Shown here piece by piece: positions 16,503-24,759 of a DNA stretch of 64,000 nucleotides. Source of the stretch: RGIG7179 sp051893555 (GTDB taxonomy: Bacteria; Bacillota; Clostridia; Peptostreptococcales; Anaerovoracaceae); assembly GCA_051893555.1 (NCBI GenBank), contig JBJFHL010000012.1:1-64000 (forward strand), written 5' to 3'. The notes beneath the pieces are model-generated. The model was not told the origin of the DNA and ran no database searches. It saw nothing but the letters and a program-made list of their open reading frames with translations. The first letter of the stretch is position 1. Each line of letters begins with the position of its first letter. A program made the translations under genes and the position numbers.

Positions 16503-16910
16503 ATGAACTACTCAAGGCAGAGAAATCTGATACTGGACATTGTAAAAAATACGAAAGTCCATCCGACCGCAGACTGGGTCTATCAGGAGGCAAGGAAGAA
16601 GATGCCGTCCATCGGCATCGCCACCGTATACCGGAACCTCAATGCCCTGGTGGAGCTGGGAGAATGCAGGAGACTAACCGGCGGTGACGGACAGGACCGG
16701 TTCGATGGAATGACAGGCCGGCACTATCATATGAAGTGCAGAGGCTGCGGGTGCCTGATGGATCTGAAGCCGAAGGATGAAGCACATCTTCTTCATCTGC
16801 AGGAGATACTGCGGGAGACATTCCCGGAAGCAGACGGCGGCGCACAGCTGTCGGAAGTCCTGCTGGACGGATTTTGCGAAGTGTGCAGAGAGAAAAAAGA
16901 AATGAATTGA
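16503..16910 (+). CDS. Fur-family transcriptional regulator (PerR-like)
   Basis: A 135-residue Fur-family repressor. It has the winged-helix segment HPTADWVYQEARKK...IGIATVYRNLNALVELGE, the metal-binding HYHMKC and CRGCGCLMDL segments and a C-terminal CEVC, so the structural zinc site (two CxxC pairs) is complete. The neighbours are desulfoferrodoxin and rubrerythrin, classic peroxide/oxygen-defence targets, which favours PerR over Fur, but sequence alone does not decide. It sits under its own Fur box and is followed after 13 nt by rubrerythrin, so the two are co-transcribed. Confidence 0.88.
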   Translation: MNYSRQRNLILDIVKNTKVHPTADWVYQEARKKMPSIGIATVYRNLNALVELGECRRLTGGDGQDRFDGMTGRHYHMKCRGCGCLMDLKPKDEAHLLHLQEILRETFPEADGGAQLSEVLLDGFCEVCREKKEMN

Positions 16911-16923
16911 GGGAGGAATCGAA

Positions 16924-17460
16924 ATGAAAGACTTGAAGGGAACGAAAACACTGGAAAATTTAATGATCGCATTCGCCGGGGAATCTCAGGCGAGAAACAA
17001 GTACACCTTCTATGCTTCCAAGGCAAAGAAAGAGGGCTATGTACAGATTTCCAAACTGTTTGAAGAAACGGCTGCCAACGAAAAGGAACATGCAGAGCTG
17101 TGGTTCAAACATGCGGTAGGCATCGGTGACACCATGTCCAACCTGCTGGACGCAGCTGCCGGTGAAAACTATGAATGGACCGACATGTATGCTGAAATGG
17201 CGAAAACTGCAGAGGAAGAAGGCTTCCCGGAAATCGCCGCCCAGATGAGAGGCGTGGCTGCCATCGAGAAGGAGCACGAGGAAAGATACAGAAAGCTGGC
17301 AAAGAATATCGAAGAAGGCAAGGTGTTCAAGAAAGACGAAGAGATCGTATGGCAGTGCAGCAACTGCGGACATCAGTTTGTCGGAACCGAAGCACCGGAT
17401 GAGTGTCCGGTATGCTTCCATGATAAGGCATACTTTCAGCAGAAGGCAGAAAATTATTAA
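16924..17460 (+). CDS. rbr: Rubrerythrin
   Basis: A 178-residue protein with an N-terminal ferritin-like diiron domain (GESQARNKY, NEKEHAELW, MRGVAAIEKEHEERY) and a C-terminal rubredoxin domain with CSNCGHQF and CPVC. It is an NADH-linked peroxidase, via rubredoxin-type donors, that detoxifies hydrogen peroxide in anaerobes. Normal length. Second gene of the Fur/PerR operon, so probably derepressed by peroxide or oxygen. Confidence 0.96.
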   Translation: MKDLKGTKTLENLMIAFAGESQARNKYTFYASKAKKEGYVQISKLFEETAANEKEHAELWFKHAVGIGDTMSNLLDAAAGENYEWTDMYAEMAKTAEEEGFPEIAAQMRGVAAIEKEHEERYRKLAKNIEEGKVFKKDEEIVWQCSNCGHQFVGTEAPDECPVCFHDKAYFQQKAENY

Positions 17461-17487
17461 TTGAACCATTTCCTGTTCGCAAAATTG

Positions 17488-17526
17488 ATCCTCCCGGCGT
17501 TTCGAACGCGTCGGGGGGATTTTTTT
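17488..17526 (+). terminator. Terminator after rubrerythrin
   Basis: ATCCTCCCGGCG pairs imperfectly with CGCGTCGGGGGGAT and is followed by TTTTTTT. Ends the fur/perR-rbr operon. Confidence 0.85.
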
Positions 17527-17652
17527 CGGAAAAAGCCCTTAAAAACACATAAAAAGAAACGCCTGAAAGAGTGTATTTGGTTGAACGGCTGTAACCGTTG
17601 AAATGTATAGAAAAAAAGATGAAAAAAAGTTTGATTTTTTATAAAAAAAGAC

Positions 17653-17681
17653 TTGCATATTTGACAGAAGTGTTATATACT
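17653..17681 (+). promoter_or_regulatory. Promoter of the ribosomal protein superoperon
   Basis: TTGCAT (17653-17658), 17-bp spacer, TATACT (17676-17681), preceded by an A/T-rich stretch that may act as an UP element. Drives rpsJ to rplQ. Confidence 0.7.
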
Positions 17682-17687
17682 AAAAAA

Positions 17688-17925
17688 GCTTGTGAAAGGC
17701 GATGAAGCGGGAAGTTACCGTGCTAAAGGAGAATTTCCGCGGAGAATTGTCCCCACCAGATGGGGGCGAAGGGATTCGCTTGATCTTTTGTTGTGCGTAG
17801 TAAATAAGAAACGCACGCAAGCGTGTACGAAGCAAGCAAACCACTGTATGCGTTGAGATTTCAAGCATCAGAACCCCTTGTACAAGCATAGCGAAAACAG
17901 TACAAAAAATATTTAGGAGGAAAAA
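17688..17925 (+). other. Long structured 5' leader of the S10 operon
   Basis: About 240 nt without a gene. Candidate hairpins: CCCC...GGGG around 17750-17766; GTGCGT (17793-17798) with ACGCAC (17811-17816); CACGC-AA-GCGTG (17814-17825), which competes with the previous stem; and TGC(G)TTGA with TCAA(G)CA near 17848-17866. Competing stems suggest autogenous control, as by L4 in other bacteria, but I do not recognise a known leader class. The rest of the gap (17527-17652) shows nothing beyond A/T-rich sequence. Confidence 0.4.
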
Positions 17926-18237
17926 ATGAGCGAATTACAGAAAATCAGAATCAAGCTGAAAGCTTACGACCACGCATTACTGGATCAGTCTGCAGCGAAA
18001 ATCGTAGAAACCGCGAAGAAGACTGGCGCTGATGTTTCCGGTCCGATTCCACTGCCGACCGAGAAGGAAGTCGTAACAATCTTGAGAGCAGTCCACAAGT
18101 ACAAGGACAGCAGAGAACAGTTCGAACAGAGAACTCACAAGAGACTGATCGACATCACCAATGCTACTCTGAAGACCACAGACGCGCTGACCAAGCTGGA
18201 TCTGCCTGCAGGCGTAGACATTGAAATCAAACTGTAG
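17926..18237 (+). CDS. rpsJ: 30S ribosomal protein S10 (NusE)
   Basis: 103 residues, normal length, with IRIKLKAYDH at the start and a C-terminal VDIEIKL strand. It is part of the 30S head and, as NusE, pairs with NusB in antitermination. First gene of the superoperon, behind AGGAGG. The following 111-nt gap before rplC has no gene; it holds a weak AAGGGTACTCCCCTT inverted repeat (about 18264-18278). Confidence 0.98.
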   Translation: MSELQKIRIKLKAYDHALLDQSAAKIVETAKKTGADVSGPIPLPTEKEVVTILRAVHKYKDSREQFEQRTHKRLIDITNATLKTTDALTKLDLPAGVDIEIKL

Positions 18238-18348
18238 TCACAGGACGCAGTCACTAACAAGCGAAGGGTACTCCCCTTAGTAAGATTGCATGAGAGGGAA
18301 CAGATTCCAAACCAGAGCAATCCGCTGTAAGAATTCAGGAGGAAAAAT

Positions 18349-18984
18349 ATGAAGACAATCTTAGGTAAGAAGATGGGCATGACCCAGATCTTCGACGAAG
18401 AGGGAAATGTGATTCCCGTAACCGTCATCGAAGCAGGTCCGGAAGTTGTTACACAGGTTAAGACTGTGGAAACCGATGGATACAATGCGGTACAGATCGG
18501 TTTTGAAGACCAGAAGCCGCAGAGAGTGAACAAGCCGCTGACCGGACATTTTGCCAAGGCTGGCGTGACCACGAAGAAATATCTGGCCGAGTTCAGAGTA
18601 GAAGAAGGTGAAGCTTACGAAGTAGGTCAGGTGATCACCGTAGCGGACTTCGAAGAAGGCAAGAAGATCGATGTAACCGGTATTTCCAAGGGTAAAGGAA
18701 CCCAGGGCAATATCAAGAGACACGGTCACCACAGAGGCCCGATGACGCACGGTTCCAAGCACAAGAGACTGGCCGGTGCTCTGGCAGCAGGTACTTATCC
18801 TTCCAGAGTATTCAAGGGCAACGCAGGTCCTGGAAGAATGGGAAGAGAAACCGTTACTGTTCAGAACCTGGTACTGGTAAAAGTTATTGAAGACAGAAAC
18901 CTTCTGCTGGTAAAAGGCGCTGTTCCGGGAAACAAGGGTGGCCTGGTAAGCGTTAGATACGCAGTAAAAGGTCAGGGCAAATAG
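18349..18984 (+). CDS. rplC: 50S ribosomal protein L3
   Basis: 211 residues. Starts MKTILGKKMGMTQIF, with VTGISKGKGTQG and THGSKHKRLAG in the core. L3 binds 23S rRNA near the peptidyl-transferase centre and is one of the first assembly proteins. AGGAGG ribosome site; arginines are encoded almost entirely by AGA, as in most of this operon. Confidence 0.98.
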   Translation: MKTILGKKMGMTQIFDEEGNVIPVTVIEAGPEVVTQVKTVETDGYNAVQIGFEDQKPQRVNKPLTGHFAKAGVTTKKYLAEFRVEEGEAYEVGQVITVADFEEGKKIDVTGISKGKGTQGNIKRHGHHRGPMTHGSKHKRLAGALAAGTYPSRVFKGNAGPGRMGRETVTVQNLVLVKVIEDRNLLLVKGAVPGNKGGLVSVRYAVKGQGK

Positions 18985-19014
18985 AGATAAGACTTCAGAA
19001 AGGAGGAAGCACAA

Positions 19015-19638
19015 ATGGCAAAAGTAACAATGCTTAACATGGCAGGTGCGGAAGCAGGCGTTATCGAACTGAACGATGACATCTTCGCAATCACACCGAA
19101 TGAAAACGCTGTACATGCAGTGATTAAGAATTACCTGGCGAACCAGAGACAGGGTACTCAGTCTGCCAAGACCAGAGCTGAAGTCAGAGGAGGCGGAAGA
19201 AAGCCTTTCAGACAGAAGGGAACCGGTCGTCACAGACAGGGAAGCTCCACAGACCCTTCACAGATCGGCGGCGGTATTGTATTCGCTCCGAAGCCAAGAG
19301 ACTATAGATACACTCTTCCGAAGAAGGTAAGAAGACTGGCAATGAAGTCAGCATTATCTTCCAAGGTAGCGGAAAAAGAAATTATCGTATTAGACGAACT
19401 GAAATTTGATGCACCGAAGACAAAGGAAATGGTTAAGGTGCTGGAAAACGTGAAGGCCGGCAAGAAGGCACTGATCGTTATGGCTGAAAAGGACGAAAAC
19501 GTTGTAAAGTCCGCAGCAAACATTCCTGGTGTAAGAACCGCACTGGTAGGCACCATGAACGTTTACGAGATCATCAACCACGAAAGCTTCATCGTAACAC
19601 AGGAAGCGGTTAAGAAAATCGAGGAGGTGTACATCTAA
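19015..19638 (+). CDS. rplD: 50S ribosomal protein L4
   Basis: 207 residues, with the internal extended loop AEVRGGGRKPFRQKGTG that lines the exit tunnel. In E. coli L4 also represses its own operon through the S10 leader; the long leader at 17688-17925 makes a comparable role conceivable here. Its stop shares one base with the rplW start codon (TAATG). Confidence 0.98.
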   Translation: MAKVTMLNMAGAEAGVIELNDDIFAITPNENAVHAVIKNYLANQRQGTQSAKTRAEVRGGGRKPFRQKGTGRHRQGSSTDPSQIGGGIVFAPKPRDYRYTLPKKVRRLAMKSALSSKVAEKEIIVLDELKFDAPKTKEMVKVLENVKAGKKALIVMAEKDENVVKSAANIPGVRTALVGTMNVYEIINHESFIVTQEAVKKIEEVYI

Positions 19639-19928
19639 TGAGAACAGCATACGACGTAATCCTCACACCGGTTATCTCCGAACAGAGCATGGACGTTGCA
19701 GCAGAGAAAAAGTACACTTTCAAAGTTGCAGTTGACGCGAACAAGACGGAAGTCAAGTCCGCTGTGGAAGAAATCTTCGGTGTTGAAGTAGCTAAAGTAA
19801 ACATCATGAATTATGACGGTAAAGTAAAGAGAATGGGAAGAAATGTTGGCAGAACTGCTGCTTACAAAAAAGCAATCGTTACTCTGACAGAAAAGAGTAA
19901 GGAAATTGAATTCTTCCAGGGACTGTAA
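19638..19928 (+). CDS. rplW: 50S ribosomal protein L23
   Basis: 96 residues, typical length, with DVILTPVISEQSM and NIMNYDGKVKRMGR. L23 sits at the tunnel exit and is the docking point for SRP and trigger factor. It overlaps rplD by one base, so translation is coupled. Confidence 0.97.
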   Translation: MRTAYDVILTPVISEQSMDVAAEKKYTFKVAVDANKTEVKSAVEEIFGVEVAKVNIMNYDGKVKRMGRNVGRTAAYKKAIVTLTEKSKEIEFFQGL

Positions 19929-19945
19929 TAGGAGGCAAATAGAAA

Positions 19946-20779
19946 ATGGGAATTAAAAAATACAATCCAACGACTCCTGGTCTTAGAGGTATGACGGTTT
20001 CCACCTTCGAAGAAATCACTACCAGCACACCTGAGAAGTCACTGACTGTAACCCTGAAGAAACATTCAGGAAGAAATAACAGAGGTAAGATCACCGTTCG
20101 GCATAAAGGCGGCGGCACCAGACCGAAATACAGAATCATCGATTTCAAGAGAGATAAGGACGGTATTCCGGCAATCGTAAAGACGATCGAATACGATCCG
20201 AACAGAAGTGCAAACATCGCGCTGCTGGTTTACGCAGACGGCGAAAAGAGATATATTCTGGCTCCGAATAAGCTGAAGATCGGATACACCATCGTATCCG
20301 GACCGGACGCAGATATCATGGTTGGAAACGCACTGCCAATCGCGAACATTCCGGTTGGTACCATCATCCACAATGTGGAATTAAAGCCTGGTAAGGGCGG
20401 CCAGCTGGCTCGTTCCGCAGGCAACGGCGCACAGCTGATGGCAAAGGAAGGCGATTACGCACAGGTAAGACTGCCGTCCGGCGAAGTAAGAAAGGTAAGC
20501 ATGAAATGCAGAGCTACCATCGGCGAAGTCGGCAACCTGGATCACGCAAACATCCAGATCGGTAAGGCAGGAAGAAAGAGACACATGGGTGTCAGACCTA
20601 CCGTAAGAGGTTCCGTAATGAACCCGAACGATCACCCACATGGCGGTGGTGAAGGCAGAGCGCCGATCGGACGTAAGAGCCCAGTTACTCCTTGGGGTAA
20701 GCCGGCTCTGGGTTACAAGACCAGAAAGAAGAACAAGGCGTCCAATCAGTATATCGTAAAGAGAAGAAATGAAAAATAA
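19946..20779 (+). CDS. rplB: 50S ribosomal protein L2
   Basis: 277 residues, normal. Contains RHKGGGTRPKYRIIDF and the near-invariant NPNDHPHGGGEGRAPIG segment with the histidine close to the peptidyl-transferase centre. Binds 23S rRNA and helps subunit joining. AGGAGG site 17 nt after rplW. Confidence 0.98.
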   Translation: MGIKKYNPTTPGLRGMTVSTFEEITTSTPEKSLTVTLKKHSGRNNRGKITVRHKGGGTRPKYRIIDFKRDKDGIPAIVKTIEYDPNRSANIALLVYADGEKRYILAPNKLKIGYTIVSGPDADIMVGNALPIANIPVGTIIHNVELKPGKGGQLARSAGNGAQLMAKEGDYAQVRLPSGEVRKVSMKCRATIGEVGNLDHANIQIGKAGRKRHMGVRPTVRGSVMNPNDHPHGGGEGRAPIGRKSPVTPWGKPALGYKTRKKNKASNQYIVKRRNEK

Positions 20780-20799
20780 TCAGGAAGGGAGCAGAAATA

Positions 20800-21081
20800 A
20801 TGGGTAGATCACTGAAAAAAGGTCCTTTCGTAAACGCCAAGCTGCTGAAAGCCATCGAAGAGATGAATGCAGCCAACGAAAAGAAAGTAATCAAGACTTG
20901 GTCAAGACCTTCTACTATATTCCCGCAGATGGTGGGACACACGATCGCAGTACACGATGGTAAGAAACATGTCCCTGTATATATCACAGAAGACATGGTA
21001 GGACACAGACTTGGAGAATTCGCTCCGACCAGAAACTACAGAGGCCACGCTGCTGATAAGTCATCTAAGGTGAAGAGATAA
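20800..21081 (+). CDS. rpsS: 30S ribosomal protein S19
   Basis: 93 residues, beginning MGRSLKKGPFV and containing TWSRPSTIFPQMVG and LGEFAPTRNYRGH. Forms a complex with S13 in the 30S head near the A-site tRNA. Normal length and spacing. Confidence 0.98.
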   Translation: MGRSLKKGPFVNAKLLKAIEEMNAANEKKVIKTWSRPSTIFPQMVGHTIAVHDGKKHVPVYITEDMVGHRLGEFAPTRNYRGHAADKSSKVKR

Positions 21082-21098
21082 GAAAGGAGAACATGAAA

Positions 21099-21434
21099 AT
21101 GGAAGCAAAAGCAGTTGCAAAATACGTAAAAATGTCTCCTGTCAAGCTGAAACCTGTTACTGACTTAGTAAGAGGTAAGGACTTAAACGAGGCATTGAAC
21201 ATCTTAAAGTTCACACCTGGCAAGGGTTCCGAAATCGTAGAAAAAGTTGTGAAATCCGCAGCAGCAAACGCTGAAAACAATTTCGATATGAATCCGGATA
21301 ATTTATACGTTGCAGAAGTATATGCTCATCAGGGCCCTACAATGAAGAGATGGAGAGCCGGTTCACAGGGAAGAGCATCAATCATCTTAAAGAGATCCAG
21401 CCACGTTGGCGTGACTCTGAGAGAGAAAGAATAA
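21099..21434 (+). CDS. rplV: 50S ribosomal protein L22
   Basis: 111 residues. MEAKAVAKYVKMSPVKL at the start and a C-terminal beta-hairpin (GPTMKRWRAGSQGRASIILKR) that reaches into the exit tunnel where macrolides bind. I chose the ATG at 21099 because AAAGGAG lies 9 nt upstream; an ATG at 21093 is only 3 nt from that site. Confidence 0.97.
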   Translation: MEAKAVAKYVKMSPVKLKPVTDLVRGKDLNEALNILKFTPGKGSEIVEKVVKSAAANAENNFDMNPDNLYVAEVYAHQGPTMKRWRAGSQGRASIILKRSSHVGVTLREKE

Positions 21435-21446
21435 GGAGGTTCATTC

Positions 21447-22328
21447 ATGGGTCAGAAAGTAAGTCCACATGGATTAAGAGTGGGCGTTATCAAGGACTGG
21501 GATTCCAAGTGGTACGCAGACAAGAAGAACTTTGCAGATTACCTGATTGAAGATAATAAAGTTAGAGAATATGTAAAGAAGAAATTATACGTTGCTGGCG
21601 TTTCAAAGGTTCTTATTGAAAGAGCAGCAGAAAATAAGATCAGAGTCATCGTTCTGACAGCAAAGCCGGGTATGGTGATCGGAAGATCCGGAGACGGCAT
21701 CGATGTGCTGAAGGCTGATCTGAAGAAGCTGACCGGTAAAGATGTGGAAATCTCCATCGAGGAAGTAAGACGTTCCGAAATGGATGCACAGCTGACTGCT
21801 GAAAGCGTTGCACAGGCTCTGGAAAGACGTGTTTCTTTCAGAAGAGCCATGAAGCAGGCCATCGGCAGAACCATGAAGGCCGGTGCAAAGGGTATCAAGG
21901 TTACCGTATCCGGAAGACTGGGCGGTGCTGAAATCGCAAGAAGCGAAAAGTACAGCGAAGGTAACGTTCCTCTGCACACCTTAAGAGCTGACATCGATTA
22001 CGGCTTTGCGGAAGCAGACACCACTTACGGCAAGATCGGCGTAAAGGTGTGGATCAACCATGGCGAAGTGCTGGATAAGGGACTGCAGAGCCCGGTTCGT
22101 GAAGAAAAGCGCGAAAGACGCGGCGAAAGAAAGGGCAGAAAAGACGGCGAAAGACGTGAAAGACGCGAAAGACGCGATGGTGAGAGACGTGACAGACGCG
22201 ACAGAAACGACCGTTTCGAAGCACCGAAGGCAGTAAACCCAAGAGTAAGAAAGACTCCGAAGGCACAGCCGCAAGTAGAAGCACCGCAGGTTGAAGCAGC
22301 AGAAGCTGCTGAAGCTGCTGAAGAATAA
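21447..22328 (+). CDS. rpsC: 30S ribosomal protein S3 with long charged C-terminal extension
   Basis: 293 residues, about 75 longer than most bacterial S3. Residues 1-215 are standard (KH domain with GMVIGRSGDGIDVL, then the C-terminal domain ending VWINHGEVL). Residues 216-265 are Arg/Glu/Asp repeats (RRERRERRDGERRDRRDR-like), and 270-293 are a Pro/Gln/Glu/Ala tail (QVEAPQVEAAEAAEAAEE). The extension is in frame with no sign of a frameshift. S3 lines the mRNA entry channel, so the tail could contact mRNA or partner proteins; this is inference. Confidence 0.96.
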   Translation: MGQKVSPHGLRVGVIKDWDSKWYADKKNFADYLIEDNKVREYVKKKLYVAGVSKVLIERAAENKIRVIVLTAKPGMVIGRSGDGIDVLKADLKKLTGKDVEISIEEVRRSEMDAQLTAESVAQALERRVSFRRAMKQAIGRTMKAGAKGIKVTVSGRLGGAEIARSEKYSEGNVPLHTLRADIDYGFAEADTTYGKIGVKVWINHGEVLDKGLQSPVREEKRERRGERKGRKDGERRERRERRDGERRDRRDRNDRFEAPKAVNPRVRKTPKAQPQVEAPQVEAAEAAEAAEE

Positions 22329-22354
22329 GAACTGGAGAAAGGAGGAACGAAACC

Positions 22355-22786
22355 ATGTTAATGCCAAAGCGCGTTAAACGTAGAAGAGTTCACAGAGGAA
22401 GAATGAAAGGCGTTGCAACGAAGGGAAACACGATCACTTACGGTTCCTACGGATTAGTTGCACAGGAATGTGGATGGATCACCTCGAATCAGATTGAAGC
22501 GGCTCGTATTGCGATGACCCGTTCCATCAAAAGAGGTGGTAAGGTATATATCAAGATTTTCCCGCACAAGTCAGTCACCAAGAAGCCGGCTGAAGTACGT
22601 ATGGGTTCCGGTAAAGGTGCTCCTGAGTACTGGGTAGCAGTCGTAAAGCCGGGCAGAGTAATGTTCGAAATTGAGGGTGTATCTGAAGAAAAGGCAAGAG
22701 AAGCCATGAGACTTGCCTCCCACAAGCTGCCTGTAAAGTGCAAGTTTGCCATCAAAGGCCAGGAAGTAAAGGGTGGTGAAGCATAA
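22355..22786 (+). CDS. rplP: 50S ribosomal protein L16
   Basis: 143 residues with MLMPKRVKRRRVHRGR at the start and FPHKSVTKKPAEVRMGSGKG in the middle, which contacts the A-site tRNA elbow. Its stop shares a base with the rpmC start (TAATG), so the two are coupled. Confidence 0.98.
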   Translation: MLMPKRVKRRRVHRGRMKGVATKGNTITYGSYGLVAQECGWITSNQIEAARIAMTRSIKRGGKVYIKIFPHKSVTKKPAEVRMGSGKGAPEYWVAVVKPGRVMFEIEGVSEEKAREAMRLASHKLPVKCKFAIKGQEVKGGEA

Positions 22787-22989
22787 TGGAATTAAAGAAA
22801 ATGAGAGAAATGACCGAAGTTGAATTAAACACCGAACTCGGCAAGATGAAAAAAGAATTATTCAACTTAAGATTCCAGCATGTGACCGGACAGCTTGAAA
22901 ACCCGGTACAGATGCGTGAATTAAAGAGAGATATCGCTAGAGTAAAGACTATTATCAGAGAAAAAGAGCTGGCAAAGGCCGAAGCTTAA
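22786..22989 (+). CDS. rpmC: 50S ribosomal protein L29
   Basis: 67 residues, helical, with EMTEVELNTELGKMKKELFNLRFQ and the conserved LENPVQMRELKRDIARVKT. Lies beside L23 at the tunnel exit. Overlaps rplP by one base. Confidence 0.97.
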   Translation: MELKKMREMTEVELNTELGKMKKELFNLRFQHVTGQLENPVQMRELKRDIARVKTIIREKELAKAEA

Positions 22990-23007
22990 TAGAAAGGAGG
23001 ATGTAAT

Positions 23008-23268
23008 ATGACAGTTGAAAGAAATAGAAGAAAAACCAAGGTCGGTGTTGTTGTTTCTGACAAGATGGATAAGACCATAGTTGTAGCCATCGAAGACTTC
23101 GTAAGACATTCCCTTTATGGTAAGGCCGTAAAGAGAACCAAGAAGGTAAAGGCTCACGATGAGAATAATGAATGCCAGATCGGCGATAAAGTAAGAATTA
23201 TGGAAACAAGACCTCTGTCCAAGGACAAGAGATGGAGACTTGTGAACATTGTAGAAAAGGTTAAATAA
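23008..23268 (+). CDS. rpsQ: 30S ribosomal protein S17
   Basis: 86 residues, OB-fold, with VGVVVSDKMDKTIVVAIE and IMETRPLSKDKRWRLV. A primary 16S rRNA binder in the 30S body. GGAGG site, normal spacing after rpmC. Confidence 0.97.
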   Translation: MTVERNRRKTKVGVVVSDKMDKTIVVAIEDFVRHSLYGKAVKRTKKVKAHDENNECQIGDKVRIMETRPLSKDKRWRLVNIVEKVK

Positions 23269-23283
23269 AGGAGGCACCAAATC

Positions 23284-23658
23284 ATGATTCAGACTGAAAC
23301 CAGATTAAGAGTTGCCGACAACTCCGGAGCGAAGGAACTTCTGTGCATCCGTATCCTGGGCGGTACTTCCCGTCAGTATGCAAATATCGGAGACGTAATC
23401 GTCTGCGCAGTAAAGGAAGCAACCCCGGGCGGTGTTGTGAAAAAAGGCGACGTAGTGAAGGCTGTAGTGGTTAGAACCAAGCATGGTGCCAGAAGAGCTG
23501 ACGGCAGCTATGTAAAGTTTGACCAGAACGCAGCAGTTATCATTAAGAGTCCGGAAGACAAGAACCCGGTTGGAACCCGTATTTTCGGACCGGTAGCAAG
23601 AGAGCTGAGAGACAAGGGATTTATGAAGATCGTGTCCTTGGCACCGGAAGTATTATAG
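23284..23658 (+). CDS. rplN: 50S ribosomal protein L14
   Basis: 124 residues, with MIQTETRLRVADNSGAKEL and the VRTKHGARRADGSYVKF region. Two residues longer than the usual 122. It forms intersubunit bridge B8 and interacts with L19 and the silencing factor RsfS. Confidence 0.98.
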   Translation: MIQTETRLRVADNSGAKELLCIRILGGTSRQYANIGDVIVCAVKEATPGGVVKKGDVVKAVVVRTKHGARRADGSYVKFDQNAAVIIKSPEDKNPVGTRIFGPVARELRDKGFMKIVSLAPEVL

Positions 23659-23670
23659 GAGGCATAACGG

Positions 23671-23976
23671 ATGCGTATTAAGAAAGATGATACAGTGGTA
23701 GTAATCACTGGTAAAGATAAAGGTAAGACCGGAAAAGTTCTGAAAGCTATGCCTGCAGAGAACAAAGTAGTGGTTCAGGGCGTAAACGTTCAGACCAAGC
23801 ACGCAAAGGCAACCAGAAAAGCCGGCGCAGAAATCAAGCACATTGAAGGCCCGATCGATGCTTCCAATGTAATGCTGTATGATACAAAGGCAAAGAAAGC
23901 CGTAAAAGTTGGTTACCAGATCAAGGATGGTAAGAAAGTAAGAGTGGCCAGAAAGACTGGCGCTGTGATTGACTAG
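23671..23976 (+). CDS. rplX: 50S ribosomal protein L24
   Basis: 101 residues with the N-terminal KOW motif (TVVVITGKDKGKTGKVLK) and IKHIEGPIDASNVMLYD. Assembly-initiator protein for the 50S subunit. AGGAGG site 12 nt after rplN. Confidence 0.97.
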   Translation: MRIKKDDTVVVITGKDKGKTGKVLKAMPAENKVVVQGVNVQTKHAKATRKAGAEIKHIEGPIDASNVMLYDTKAKKAVKVGYQIKDGKKVRVARKTGAVID

Positions 23977-23993
23977 GAAAGGAGGAGAAGATT

Positions 23994-24536
23994 TTGACAG
24001 CAAGATTAAGAGAAACTTATAATAATGAAGTATTCAATGCTTTAAAAGAAAAGTTCGGATATAAAAACGTAATGGAAGTTCCTAAGCTGACCAAGATCAC
24101 CATCAACATGGGTCTGGGCGAAGCAAAGGATAACGCAAAGATCATGGAATCCGCTGTAGCTGAACTGGCACTGATCAGTGGACAGAAACCTGTCATCACC
24201 AAGGCGAAAAAGTCCATCGCGAACTTCAAGGTTCGTCAGGGCATGCCGGTAGGTGCAAAGGTTACGCTGAGAGGCGACAACATGTATGTATTTGCTGACA
24301 AGTTCTTTAACATCTCCCTTCCGAGAGTGAGAGACTTTAAGGGCGTAAGCAAGAATTCATTCGACGGCAGAGGCAACTACTCTATGGGTATCAAGGAACA
24401 GTTAATCTTCCCTGAAATCAACTACGATCAGGTTGATACCATCAAAGGAATGAACATAGTATTTACTACAACGGCTAAAACAGACGAAGAAGCAGCTGCA
24501 CTGTTAGAGCTGCTGGGTATGCCGTTTGAGAAATAG
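23994..24536 (+). CDS. rplE: 50S ribosomal protein L5
   Basis: 180 residues, with the family signature LTKITINMGLGEAKDN and FRGV-like VRDFKGVSKNSFDGRGNY. Binds 5S rRNA and contacts P-site tRNA. The start codon is TTG (23994), placed behind AAAGGAGGAG; no ATG is available in the right position. A rare start in a highly expressed operon, though the strong ribosome site may compensate. Confidence 0.97.
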   Translation: MTARLRETYNNEVFNALKEKFGYKNVMEVPKLTKITINMGLGEAKDNAKIMESAVAELALISGQKPVITKAKKSIANFKVRQGMPVGAKVTLRGDNMYVFADKFFNISLPRVRDFKGVSKNSFDGRGNYSMGIKEQLIFPEINYDQVDTIKGMNIVFTTTAKTDEEAAALLELLGMPFEK

Positions 24537-24545
24537 GAGGGAATT

Positions 24546-24731
24546 ATGGCAAAGACATCTCTCAAGGTTAAACAGGCTAGAAAACCTAAGTATTCAACAC
24601 GTGCATATACCAGATGCAGAATCTGCGGACGTCCGCACTCTGTACTGAGAAAGTATGGTATCTGCCGTATCTGTTTTAGAGAGCTTGCTTATAAAGGAGA
24701 AATTCCTGGCGTAAGAAAAGCAAGCTGGTAA
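24546..24731 (+). CDS. rpsN: 30S ribosomal protein S14 type Z
   Basis: 61 residues, the zinc-containing short form: CRICGRPHSVLRKYGICRIC gives two CxxC pairs. Part of the 30S head. The zinc (C+) form is the usual one in clostridia; no C- paralogue is in the window. Confidence 0.98.
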   Translation: MAKTSLKVKQARKPKYSTRAYTRCRICGRPHSVLRKYGICRICFRELAYKGEIPGVRKASW

Positions 24732-24759
24732 ATATTTTGACGAAAGGAGATACACTGTA

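Noticed and set aside
17661..17681. TTGACA next to TATACT before rpsJ
   Set aside because: Only 9 bp apart; the TTGCAT at 17653 has the right 17-bp spacing instead.
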